The notes below the pieces were generated by a model. That model was not told the DNA's origin. It ran no database searches and worked only from the letters and a program-made list of their open reading frames with translations. A DNA stretch of 43,765 bases from VBCK01 sp035511515 (lineage in GTDB: Bacteria; Pseudomonadota; Gammaproteobacteria; Burkholderiales; Burkholderiaceae_F), in the NCBI GenBank assembly GCA_035511515.1, contig DATKFG010000082.1, positions 1 through 43,765 on the forward strand, written 5' to 3'. Below, piece by piece: positions 26,627 through 34,821 of this stretch. Positions within the stretch are counted from its first letter, which is position 1, and the number at the start of each line of letters is the position of its first letter. The position numbers were made by a program, and so were the translations under genes.

Positions 26627-27730
26627 ATGAAGCGCTCACGCGTCGCCGCCGCTGCAGTTGCGGTTGGGGTGTCGCTATTGACCTCGGCCGGCTACTCCCA
26701 GTCGCCGGCCCCTGGGGCCCCGGCCGGCTCGGCCGTCCCGAGCCCCGGGACCGATCCGGCCTCAGTCACGCCGACCGCAAAAATGAGCGGGCGCGAGATG
26801 CTGAATGCCGCGCTGCAACCGGTTCAGCAGCAAGTCGCCGCCAGCCTGCAAGTGGGCGTTGGCCTGCTGTTCAACCGGCTTTTCAGCGCCCTGGGAGCTT
26901 CCAACGCATCGCTGCCCGCGATTGCAGCGCCCGCTGCCCCCAACTACCAGGCCGCTCAAGCGGCCGCCCCGACCTATGGCGCCGGCGCCGGCGCGGCCGC
27001 TTATCCTGCGCCGGCGGCTGCGGCGGCCCACCCAGTTGGTCAACCGGCGAGCGACCCCACCGCGGCTGCCCAACCGAGCCCGCCGGCCTATGGAGTCAGC
27101 GCGAGCGCCCAAGCGCCTGCGGCCGGCTATCAACCGCCGCCGCCCGCGGCACCGGCTGCCCCCGACACTTCGGCGGCCACTGCGAGCGGCGCCTCGGCGT
27201 TGGTGCCGTCGGTGGTCTACGCGCTGGATCAGGTCGACCCGGCCACGTTCGCCACGATCGGCTCGATCGATCTGAGCCACGGCCCCCCGCTGCTGCACAC
27301 GGGGGACGTCTTCGCAATCCGCTATTCCACCAACGTGCCCGGGCAGGTGCGAATCGACAATATCGATTCTGCCGGCGTCACCAACTCGCTGGGCACGTAC
27401 ACGGTCGTTCCCGGGCGCGACAATCGCATTCCGGTGACCAAGGGGATCATGTTGACCGGGGTCACCGGCATGGAACAGTTCAAGATGTACTTCTACCCGT
27501 GCGTCAGCGACGCGGGCAGCGGGTCCTCGGGTGTTGCCGCGGCACTGCCTGCCTGCTCGGGCGCCGCGAACCCGAAGCTTGCGATGGCGAGCAAGCGCCT
27601 GGTCGTGGCGAAGAGCGCCACGAATCTGGAAAGTCCCGATCCGACGATCGCTGTGGCCGCGACCGCCAACTACCGTCCCAACGACGTAACGGAGAACGAC
27701 TTCGCGTTGCAACACCTGCCGCGCCAGTAG
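26627..27730 (+). CDS. Exported Pro/Ala-rich protein with conserved C-terminal beta domain (copy 1)
   Basis: A 367-residue protein. Residues 1-24 form a signal peptide ending near TSAGYSQS. A low-complexity Ala/Pro/Gln/Tyr linker spans about 90-190. The compact C-terminal domain (about 195-330) contains PSVVYALDQVDP, LHTGDVFAIRYSTNVPGQV and GTYTVVPGRDNRIPVTKG. That domain resembles the DUF4384-type beta domains found with bacterial caspases; this is a judgement by eye. The paralogue at 37261 is a clear lipoprotein, whereas here the lipobox cysteine is replaced by Tyr (TAC for TGC), so this copy is probably released rather than lipid-anchored. A caspase gene follows 42 bases downstream. Confidence 0.8.
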   Translation: MKRSRVAAAAVAVGVSLLTSAGYSQSPAPGAPAGSAVPSPGTDPASVTPTAKMSGREMLNAALQPVQQQVAASLQVGVGLLFNRLFSALGASNASLPAIAAPAAPNYQAAQAAAPTYGAGAGAAAYPAPAAAAAHPVGQPASDPTAAAQPSPPAYGVSASAQAPAAGYQPPPPAAPAAPDTSAATASGASALVPSVVYALDQVDPATFATIGSIDLSHGPPLLHTGDVFAIRYSTNVPGQVRIDNIDSAGVTNSLGTYTVVPGRDNRIPVTKGIMLTGVTGMEQFKMYFYPCVSDAGSGSSGVAAALPACSGAANPKLAMASKRLVVAKSATNLESPDPTIAVAATANYRPNDVTENDFALQHLPRQ

Positions 27731-27772
27731 CAGTCGGTGGGGCAATTAACCGGCCGCCTTCAAGCTCACTCC

Positions 27773-29212
27773 GTGCGCAGCGCAATCCGACTTCTGATCC
27801 TGACCGCTTCCGTGGCGGCCGGGACCGCGTCTGCCGAGGACCGCGCGCTGATCATGACGATCAGCGACTACCAGGGCAACGCGGCACTGCCGGGCGTCGC
27901 ATTCGATGCCGCCAATGCGCAGCGCATATTGCTGAAGCTGGGCTTTGCCACCAATCACGTGCGCGTCGCCCCGGAGGAAGGGTTGACGCTGCAAGGCATG
28001 CAGAGCGAACTCGCCAATCTGGTCGAGCAGACACGGGACGGCGATCGGGTCTTCGTCTATTACTCGGGGCACGGCACCAGTTATACGACCAATACCGGCG
28101 CGTGCGAGCAGGCGCTGGTGTCGCGCGATTTGCAGGCGCTGTCGTCGCCCGCGCTGTTTGACTACCTGAAGAGCCTGCGCGACCGCGCCAGCCGAGTGGT
28201 GGTGATCCTCGATTCCTGCTTCTCGGGCGGTGTCGCCGTGGCCGACGCTGCCGCCACGCGCTCGATGTCACGGGCCGGGCATTTGAGGCCGAAGTACTTC
28301 AAGGCGTCGGACAGCGACGACAAATGTTCCAATGCGGTCAACATGGCCCCGAAGGTGCTGCGGGGCCTGCGCGGTGCCAAGAGCGCCGTGAATCTCGAGC
28401 GCAACTACGTGTACATGGCCGCCGCGCGCGACAACGAAGTCGCTTATGACGACGGGACAAAGGGCGGGATCGCCACCAACGCGCTGGCCGATTGCCTGGC
28501 GAGCGGGGCGCAAGACACCGACCACAGCGGCACGGTGTCCTTCGGGGAGCTGACCGCCTGCGCCCAGGCGCGCATCGATTCGAAGGGCTCCGGCAGCGAC
28601 GCAGTCCAGCAGCACCTGGTGGTCGCCGGCAACGACGGCCTGCCGATCGCCAGCGCGGCGCCGACCGATCCGGGCGCCAGTTCGAACCCGAAGGCAACGC
28701 TGCGGGACCTGCTCGCCGGCGCCGATGCGCGCTGGGGCGTCGATGTACAGCCGAGCCTGCAGCGCTTGATCATCCAAAAGGATTCGTTCGGGCTGACGGT
28801 CACCAGCGGTCGCGACGGATACGTCTACGTGTTCTACGTCGGCTCCGACAATCGCGAATTTCTGCAACTGTACCCGGCCGGAACCGGCCAGCAACAGTCC
28901 GTGCGCGCCGCAGTCCCGTTCGCCGTACCGCAACAGTGGCGCGGCGGCGGGCCTGCCGGAACCGACGACTTGCTCGTCGTCGTAACGCCTCAGTCTCGTA
29001 ATCTTGATGCGCTGTTCGGCAGCGCGCGCACGGCCCCTGGAACGTATGCGAGTGCAGGCGAGCTGCGCGCGGCGCTCGGAGTCTGCACGGCGCAGCCGGG
29101 CCAGCCGTGCGGCGGCCCCTCGACACGCAACCTGGTCGCAGTCGTCCCCGGCAGTACGCCGACTGACGGATATGGGGCAGCTCTGGTCTCAATCGAAGAG
29201 AGCGCGCAGTGA
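27773..29212 (+). CDS. Secreted caspase-like protease (C14) with EF-hand-type loop and DUF4384-like tail
   Basis: A 479-residue protein with a signal peptide (cleavage likely after GTASA). The caspase p20 domain contains the catalytic dyad His100 (VYYSGHGT) and Cys149 (VVVILDSCFSGG). Within or just after the protease domain, DTDHSGTVSFGE (248-259) is a textbook EF-hand calcium loop. The C-terminal part (about 320-430; FGLTVTSGRDGYVYVFYVGS, LQLYPAGTG) matches DUF4384, commonly attached to bacterial caspases. The start GTG 27773 is chosen because it gives a proper signal peptide and is conserved in the remnant at 38229; a GTG at 27737 is an alternative. Substrate unknown; family members cut after basic or acidic residues. 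Confidence 0.88.
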   Translation: MRSAIRLLILTASVAAGTASAEDRALIMTISDYQGNAALPGVAFDAANAQRILLKLGFATNHVRVAPEEGLTLQGMQSELANLVEQTRDGDRVFVYYSGHGTSYTTNTGACEQALVSRDLQALSSPALFDYLKSLRDRASRVVVILDSCFSGGVAVADAAATRSMSRAGHLRPKYFKASDSDDKCSNAVNMAPKVLRGLRGAKSAVNLERNYVYMAAARDNEVAYDDGTKGGIATNALADCLASGAQDTDHSGTVSFGELTACAQARIDSKGSGSDAVQQHLVVAGNDGLPIASAAPTDPGASSNPKATLRDLLAGADARWGVDVQPSLQRLIIQKDSFGLTVTSGRDGYVYVFYVGSDNREFLQLYPAGTGQQQSVRAAVPFAVPQQWRGGGPAGTDDLLVVVTPQSRNLDALFGSARTAPGTYASAGELRAALGVCTAQPGQPCGGPSTRNLVAVVPGSTPTDGYGAALVSIEESAQ

Positions 29213-29352
29213 CGGTCCGATAGCCCGCCAGTCGGGATTGCGTGAATAAATCCGTCCTTACCCCTGACACCAAAACGAAGAAGGGGTTGATTGGAAAAGC
29301 GGTAATCCAAGCCGGGCACGAGATCTAGAAATCTTCCGGGGAGGGGACAACC

Positions 29353-32300
29353 ATGGCAACCACCATGTCGAGACGAGTCGAATCAGCGCTGGGCACGCTT
29401 GTGGCGATCGTCGTCGGATTCCTTGCCGGCGTCCAACCCGCGCACGCTCAAATCAACGTCAACAAGGCGCGCATCGGGTGCCTCGATATCCAGACGGACG
29501 GCAACTTGACCGGATTGGTGGCGCAAGCCTGCAACGGCAAGTGGGACTGTTCGTACAAGGCTCCGACCGAGTCCCAGTACAAGGCGGCCGGGGTTCAAGC
29601 GAAGACGAGGAGCTTCTGCAGCCAGGGAATGGAGATTACCTACCTGTGCGCAGCCAACGACTTTCATACGGTCGGCGTGCCGGGCGATGCGTGGAACAAC
29701 CCACCGGCGCAGCTGCATTGCAACCCACCGCAGGCTGCGCACGTGCCCAAGCCGGACCTGATCACGGTCAGTTCCGCGCGCATCGGCTGCCTCGACATCC
29801 AGAAAGACCCGAATCTGACGCCGCTGGTGGCTCGGGCATGCGACGACCGGAAAACCTGCTCGTACAAGGCTCCGACCGAACAGCAGTACCGGGCCGCCGG
29901 AGTGCAGGCGCTGACGCGTTCGTTTTGCACGCAGGGGATGCAGATCTCGTACCAGTGCGGGCACAACGACTTTCACACCGTCGACGTGCCGGGTGACGCC
30001 TGGAACCACGACGCCGCAGTCCTTGATTGCAGTCCTCCGGTAACTGCAACCGGATCGTCGTCCCATCCGGACGTGATCAATATCACGGGGGCGAGAATCG
30101 GCTGTCTGGACATTCAGAAGACGCCGAATATGACGTCGCTGGTGGCCGCCGCCTGCAACGACAAGAAGGCCTGCTCGTACAAGGCGCCGACCGAACAGCA
30201 GTACAAGGCGGCCGGAGTGAAGGCAGCCACCCGGAGCTTTTGCACGCAGGGCATGGAAATAAGCTACAACTGCGGCCACAACGACCCTCAGTCGGCGTTC
30301 GTGCCGGGCGACGCCTGGAATAACCCGCCCGCCGAGTTGTTGTGCAATCCAGCCGCCCTTCCGCCCAACCACGTGTTTACAGCCGGAACCGGCGCCATCG
30401 GAGTCACGAAGGCGAGAATCGGTTGCCTGGACATCCAAACCGACGGCAACCTGACAAGGTTTGTCCAAGGGGTCTGCAACGACCGGCTCGAGTGCAGCTA
30501 TAAGGCGCCGACCGAGGCTCAGTACAGGGCCGAGGGGGTGCAGGCCAAGACCAGGCAATTTTGCACGCAGGGGATGGAGATCACTTATCGCTGCGGTCAG
30601 AACGACGAGCAGGTGGTCAAGGTCGATGGCGATGCCTGGGTTCATCCGCCGGCCGAACTGATCTGCGACGGCAGAACGATCGCGACGAATCGGCAGAGCC
30701 TGACCCCCCCGCCTCAAGGAACCCCGACCGAGCCCGCCTGCACGGTGCCGGCGGTCTGGACCCAGGATCCTGCTGCGGCCACCGAGTACATCCTGGCGCC
30801 ATCGAACATGCTCGACTGGACACCGACCCAGTCGCGTGGCGATTACACCTTCATCGGGTTCCGCCCACCGCAGCCGGCTACTCGTGCGATGTATCGATCG
30901 GCCCCGGTCACCGGCAGCCCCCAGGGAGCGCCCGGAAGCACGTTGGGAGCGAACGAAGGGCGGGTGCGAAGCGAATTGCGCGAAGTGGCCCAGGCCAGGA
31001 GTCCGCTTGGCGCCCTGTGCAAGGCCGCTCAGATGTACACGCACAACAAGCCGGCGCCGAATGCAGACACCCCATCCGACCTGCAGTTCGGCGATGCCTT
31101 TGCCGATCTGAGCGTGACGGGCAAACACACGTTCGCCGAGTTCGTGCGGCTGCGTCCCACCGCCGCGACCTTGAAGACCGACAGAGATTGCGCCGGCGCT
31201 TCGGATGCCGGGATCGCCCGAGCGCTGGACCGGGCCTACCAGGTGGCCGACGCGCTGCGCCTCCCGCACGATTCGCCGCAGCGCAAGGGGCTCCATTGGA
31301 TTGCGGTCTCCGGGGAGGACGACCAACCCTACCGGCCGGTCAACGTGCCTTCGACCAGCTATCCGCAGTTCGAAATCGCGGTCGACCTGCCAAAGTGGAA
31401 CATTCGAGGCATCCAGACGCGCTACATGCTGGCCCACCGGACCCCGCCGGCCTTTCAGCGACCCGCCCCGCTGGTCGACGGCGGGCCCGGGCACCAGGTC
31501 CCGGCCGACGTGCTGCCTGCGCTGGCGCCCGATGCGCAGGTGCTCCTGTTCATTCACGGCATGGATTCGAAACTGGAGGAAGCCGAGGATCTGACCAAGG
31601 CGCTTCATCAACTGCCCGACGGCAAGAACTGGACCGTGTTGTCGCTTGATCTGGCGAGCAGCGGATACACCGACAACCTCGATCCCGGGCTGATTTCGCC
31701 CGCCGGCGCCGTGGCGTGCCACCACACGCCCTTGATCGATTTCCTTGAAGACTTCATCATCACGTTCGTCGCTACGCTCGACCGGCAACTCCAAGGAACC
31801 CTCGAACCCAGGATCAAGGCCGTGGTCGGCGGCAGCCTGGGCGGCAACATGTCGATGCGGCTGGGTCGACGCACCGATGTGAACTGGATCACCCACGTGG
31901 TTCCCTGGTCTCCGGCTGCGATCTGGCCGTCGATGATCGCCCGACCCAACTGCGTCTCCTGCGGTTGCGATACCGGGTGGGACATGCTGAAGGATCGAGC
32001 CGTCAATCAGTCCCTGGACTGGGCCGGCAAGGATCCGAGGTTCCTGCCCAAGAACGAGACGCCCGAGCTGCGCCGGGAGCTGTTCTACGGAGGTTTCGAC
32101 TGGGCCCCGGTGGGCGGGCTCGGCGGGCCGCCCCAGGCGATGTGCTGGTTCTCGGACAATTACCGATGCAAGCAGGCGCTGATACTCGGATCGCGCATCG
32201 ACCGGCAGGAGACCTACGACAAAAACTTCCGCGCCTGGCACTGGGAACTCGGTGCCGAACAGCTGGCCTTCAGCCACCAGCAATTCTCGCCGAACACAAA

Positions 32301-32511
32301 CCAACCGCTGTATCTGAAGAACACGAAGCCGATGCTTCTTTTCACCGGCTACGAAGACACCTGCGGGGGTCTTGGCCAATACACGCGCGACGTCTCGGAA
32401 AAAATGGTCAACACACCGGGCTACGCGCGCTTCCTGAACAGGACCGGCCACTCGCTCGACAACGAACATCCGGACTTCATCGCACGCGAAATCGCCGAGT
32501 TCCTGAAGTGA
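29353..32511 (+). CDS. Exported four-repeat six-cysteine lectin-like protein with C-terminal alpha/beta hydrolase
   Basis: A 1052-residue protein. A signal peptide (1-32, ending QPAHA) is followed by four tandem domains at about 34-123, 137-226, 242-331 and 349-438. Each begins with ARIGCLDIQ and contains CSYKAPTE, YxAxGV, FCxQGM and GDAW, with six cysteines in invariant spacing (17-6-23-10-24). The pattern resembles SUEL/rhamnose-binding lectin domains, so sugar binding is likely but inferred. A proline-rich linker and a region of about 250 residues lead to an alpha/beta hydrolase: LLFIHGMDS (oxyanion loop), nucleophile Ser828 in GGSLGGN, and a late His in TGHSLDNEHPDF. The start ATG 29353 has a GGGGAG site. 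It probably acts on surface glycans, esters or lipids outside the cytoplasm. Confidence 0.87.
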   Translation: MATTMSRRVESALGTLVAIVVGFLAGVQPAHAQINVNKARIGCLDIQTDGNLTGLVAQACNGKWDCSYKAPTESQYKAAGVQAKTRSFCSQGMEITYLCAANDFHTVGVPGDAWNNPPAQLHCNPPQAAHVPKPDLITVSSARIGCLDIQKDPNLTPLVARACDDRKTCSYKAPTEQQYRAAGVQALTRSFCTQGMQISYQCGHNDFHTVDVPGDAWNHDAAVLDCSPPVTATGSSSHPDVINITGARIGCLDIQKTPNMTSLVAAACNDKKACSYKAPTEQQYKAAGVKAATRSFCTQGMEISYNCGHNDPQSAFVPGDAWNNPPAELLCNPAALPPNHVFTAGTGAIGVTKARIGCLDIQTDGNLTRFVQGVCNDRLECSYKAPTEAQYRAEGVQAKTRQFCTQGMEITYRCGQNDEQVVKVDGDAWVHPPAELICDGRTIATNRQSLTPPPQGTPTEPACTVPAVWTQDPAAATEYILAPSNMLDWTPTQSRGDYTFIGFRPPQPATRAMYRSAPVTGSPQGAPGSTLGANEGRVRSELREVAQARSPLGALCKAAQMYTHNKPAPNADTPSDLQFGDAFADLSVTGKHTFAEFVRLRPTAATLKTDRDCAGASDAGIARALDRAYQVADALRLPHDSPQRKGLHWIAVSGEDDQPYRPVNVPSTSYPQFEIAVDLPKWNIRGIQTRYMLAHRTPPAFQRPAPLVDGGPGHQVPADVLPALAPDAQVLLFIHGMDSKLEEAEDLTKALHQLPDGKNWTVLSLDLASSGYTDNLDPGLISPAGAVACHHTPLIDFLEDFIITFVATLDRQLQGTLEPRIKAVVGGSLGGNMSMRLGRRTDVNWITHVVPWSPAAIWPSMIARPNCVSCGCDTGWDMLKDRAVNQSLDWAGKDPRFLPKNETPELRRELFYGGFDWAPVGGLGGPPQAMCWFSDNYRCKQALILGSRIDRQETYDKNFRAWHWELGAEQLAFSHQQFSPNTNQPLYLKNTKPMLLFTGYEDTCGGLGQYTRDVSEKMVNTPGYARFLNRTGHSLDNEHPDFIAREIAEFLK

Positions 32512-32656
32512 TGGCTAGGTTTTACGAACAGCCTCCGCCTTCGTTCTGCGAAAAGCAGGACCGATGGGGGTCTGAACGACGGCCTCAGAACAGATTCGCA
32601 GTCCACTGCGGCTTGGTGACTGGGTGTTTCCTGAACTCGACGCGGGGGGAAAGCCG

Positions 32657-34810
32657 ATGGGAAAGTCTGTGACGTGCGCTTTGGTTGCAATCGGATCTCT
32701 TGTGTTGCTTGCTCCCGCCTTATCTCAGACAGATGCTCGATGCATGTCCACGTGCCTGGCACAATCCTGTCCGTCGGCCGATTTCCCGAATGCGAGCGCC
32801 CGCACCGCCTGCTTGAACCGCTCCCGCGCGAGCTGCACCAGTGACTGCGCCGCTCCAAAAAAGAGCCCCCCGGCGACGGGAGGAGGCAGTCCGGTTCCGG
32901 CAGGTCCGTTGAGAGGTTTTGTGGATCTGCACGCCCACCTGATGGGCCACCTCGGATTTGGCGGCACTCTGCTGTACGGAGGTGTGGACGTTGGATCTCC
33001 CATGCCACTCGGCCCCGATTGCCAGGCCAACTACACCGCCCGAACCATCGACGACGCTTTGGGGCACGACAATCCGGTGCATGGGGGAAAGAACTTCATC
33101 AACAACAAATGCGGCGATTACATCCGCAACGCGGTCGTGACCCAGGTCGAGCAAAGTCTGACGCAAACGCCAATGGACGAGCCCGCGTTGGGCTTTTGCG
33201 CCAGTACCAGCAGTTGCGCCCTTGCGTTCCCGGGTATGCCCAGGCAGCACGCGAGTTTCGAAAATTGGCCCAGGTGGAACGATGTTACCCACCAGAAAAT
33301 GTGGGTCGATTGGGTGCAACGCGCGCATTGGGGAGGCTTGAACGTCATGGTGGCGCTTGCCGTCAACAGCAAGGTGCTTGCCGACATGACTCAAGACCAC
33401 CACCCGGAAAAGGGGGACCAGCCGACCGACGACAAGGGGTCGGGCGATCTTCAGATTCAAGCCATCAAGGATTTCGCGAGTCGACATTCGGACTGGGTGG
33501 CCGTAGCTTATGACTCGACCCAGCTTCATGACATCGTTGCGCGAGGCCATCTGGCGATCGTGCTGGGCGTGGAGCTCGACAACATCGGCGATCTGGTCGG
33601 AAACGTTCCCGCACCAGCCCTGGTGGCGGAAGTCGACCGTCTGTACAAGGAGGGCGTGCGCTACATTTTCCCGATCCATCTGGTCGACAACCCGATTGGC
33701 GGGACTGCGGTCTACATCGACGAAATGAATAAGGCCAACAAGTACGAGGAGGGAGCATATTGGACGCTCGCGTGCGCGGACCGGAATGAGAAAATCAACT
33801 ACATCTATAACGCTCCGCCGCCTCCTTCATCCGGCCCGCGGCCGGATATCTTCGAAGCCGCCTGGAATTCGATCACGAATTCGATCGGTCAATTTGCGGA
33901 GGACGAAGCGATGAAAGCGCGTCTTCACACGCTGCTTCAACCCGGGCCCACGTTGGATTGCAACAACAGCAAGCAATACGGCAACAAAAACGCCCGCGGG
34001 CTCAACCCGAGCGGGATCGGTCACATCGCTATCAAGCAGATGATGAAGCACGGCATGTTGATCGACATCGATCACATGTCGAGCGCGTCGGCCAACGGAA
34101 CCCTGGATCTTGCCTTTTCGGCGTCGCCGAAGGGCTATCCGCTGAACAGCGGCCATAACGGATTGCGAGGTTTTTTTGAAAACGGGAAGTCCAGCGAGCG
34201 CTCGTTCACCGCTGAGCAGTATCAAAAGATCGGCAAACTGCATGGCATGGCCGGGATCGGTTCGGCTCAGACGGCCTCTCATGACTGGGCCCGCATGTAC
34301 AACGCGGTTCTTGCCGAAATGCACAAGACGGAGCCGACTGCCGCGGGTGGTTTCGGTACCGATTTCAATGGCCTCGAGTTGGGCATGCCACCCCCACCCA
34401 AACCGGTGATTCGAAATTGCGAGGCCGATTACGTCATCGAAAACTGCGAGGCGAGTTCGGATGCCGGAACGGCGCGTCACAACGCCTGCGTGGCCGCCGG
34501 CAAGAAGGCCTGTCTCGGAAAGCCGCCTGTTTGCGTTCAATATTGCGATTATCGTGGTACTTATCTTGCATATGACTCCGTCAAATTCCCGATGGGCACG
34601 ACAGACACGAAGAGCTGGGATTACAACGCGATGGGAGTCGCCCATTATGGAATGCTGCCGGATTACGTGCAGGACGTGGCTCGAAACTTCAAGGCGACCG
34701 CAGGTGCACCTGGTGGCGCGAGCCTGGTCAACGACAGTCTGATGAACGGCGCCGAATATTTCTATCAGACCTGGAAGAGGGCCGAGGAGCAAGGCCAGTT
34801 CGTAAAGTAA
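32657..34810 (+). CDS. Exported M19-dipeptidase-like metallohydrolase (copy 1)
   Basis: A 717-residue protein with a signal peptide (MGKSVTCALVAIGSLVLLAP). A short Cys-rich helical hairpin follows (CMSTCLAQSC and ACLNRSRASCTSDC). Metal-ligand motifs in the order of membrane dipeptidases (M19, TIM barrel) are GFVDLHAH (His92, His94), VLGVELDNIGD, FPIHLVDNPIGG, LIDIDHMS (from Asp470), NSGHNGLRG (His500) and GTDFNG (567-572). It is much longer than typical M19 enzymes (about 350-400), with insertions including a second Cys-rich stretch near 600. Activity on D-amino-acid dipeptides or other amides is possible. The ATG at 32657 has a GGGGGAAA site. The caspase-MORN gene begins 11 bases after its stop, so they are cotranscribed. 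Confidence 0.85.
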   Translation: MGKSVTCALVAIGSLVLLAPALSQTDARCMSTCLAQSCPSADFPNASARTACLNRSRASCTSDCAAPKKSPPATGGGSPVPAGPLRGFVDLHAHLMGHLGFGGTLLYGGVDVGSPMPLGPDCQANYTARTIDDALGHDNPVHGGKNFINNKCGDYIRNAVVTQVEQSLTQTPMDEPALGFCASTSSCALAFPGMPRQHASFENWPRWNDVTHQKMWVDWVQRAHWGGLNVMVALAVNSKVLADMTQDHHPEKGDQPTDDKGSGDLQIQAIKDFASRHSDWVAVAYDSTQLHDIVARGHLAIVLGVELDNIGDLVGNVPAPALVAEVDRLYKEGVRYIFPIHLVDNPIGGTAVYIDEMNKANKYEEGAYWTLACADRNEKINYIYNAPPPPSSGPRPDIFEAAWNSITNSIGQFAEDEAMKARLHTLLQPGPTLDCNNSKQYGNKNARGLNPSGIGHIAIKQMMKHGMLIDIDHMSSASANGTLDLAFSASPKGYPLNSGHNGLRGFFENGKSSERSFTAEQYQKIGKLHGMAGIGSAQTASHDWARMYNAVLAEMHKTEPTAAGGFGTDFNGLELGMPPPPKPVIRNCEADYVIENCEASSDAGTARHNACVAAGKKACLGKPPVCVQYCDYRGTYLAYDSVKFPMGTTDTKSWDYNAMGVAHYGMLPDYVQDVARNFKATAGAPGGASLVNDSLMNGAEYFYQTWKRAEEQGQFVK

Positions 34811-34821
34811 CGAGGGCGCTC

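Noticed and set aside
29450..30670. CRISPR-like or simple DNA repeat array in the 29-31 kb region
   Set aside because: The periodicity (about 310 bases) is due to protein-domain repeats with diverged codons; there are no identical short repeats with spacers.
29383..32469. Very long open frame (over 1000 codons) on the minus strand opposite the lectin-hydrolase gene
   Set aside because: GC-rich codon use leaves the opposite strand open. The plus-strand frame has a signal peptide, four clear repeats and a hydrolase motif; the antisense product shows no recognisable domain.
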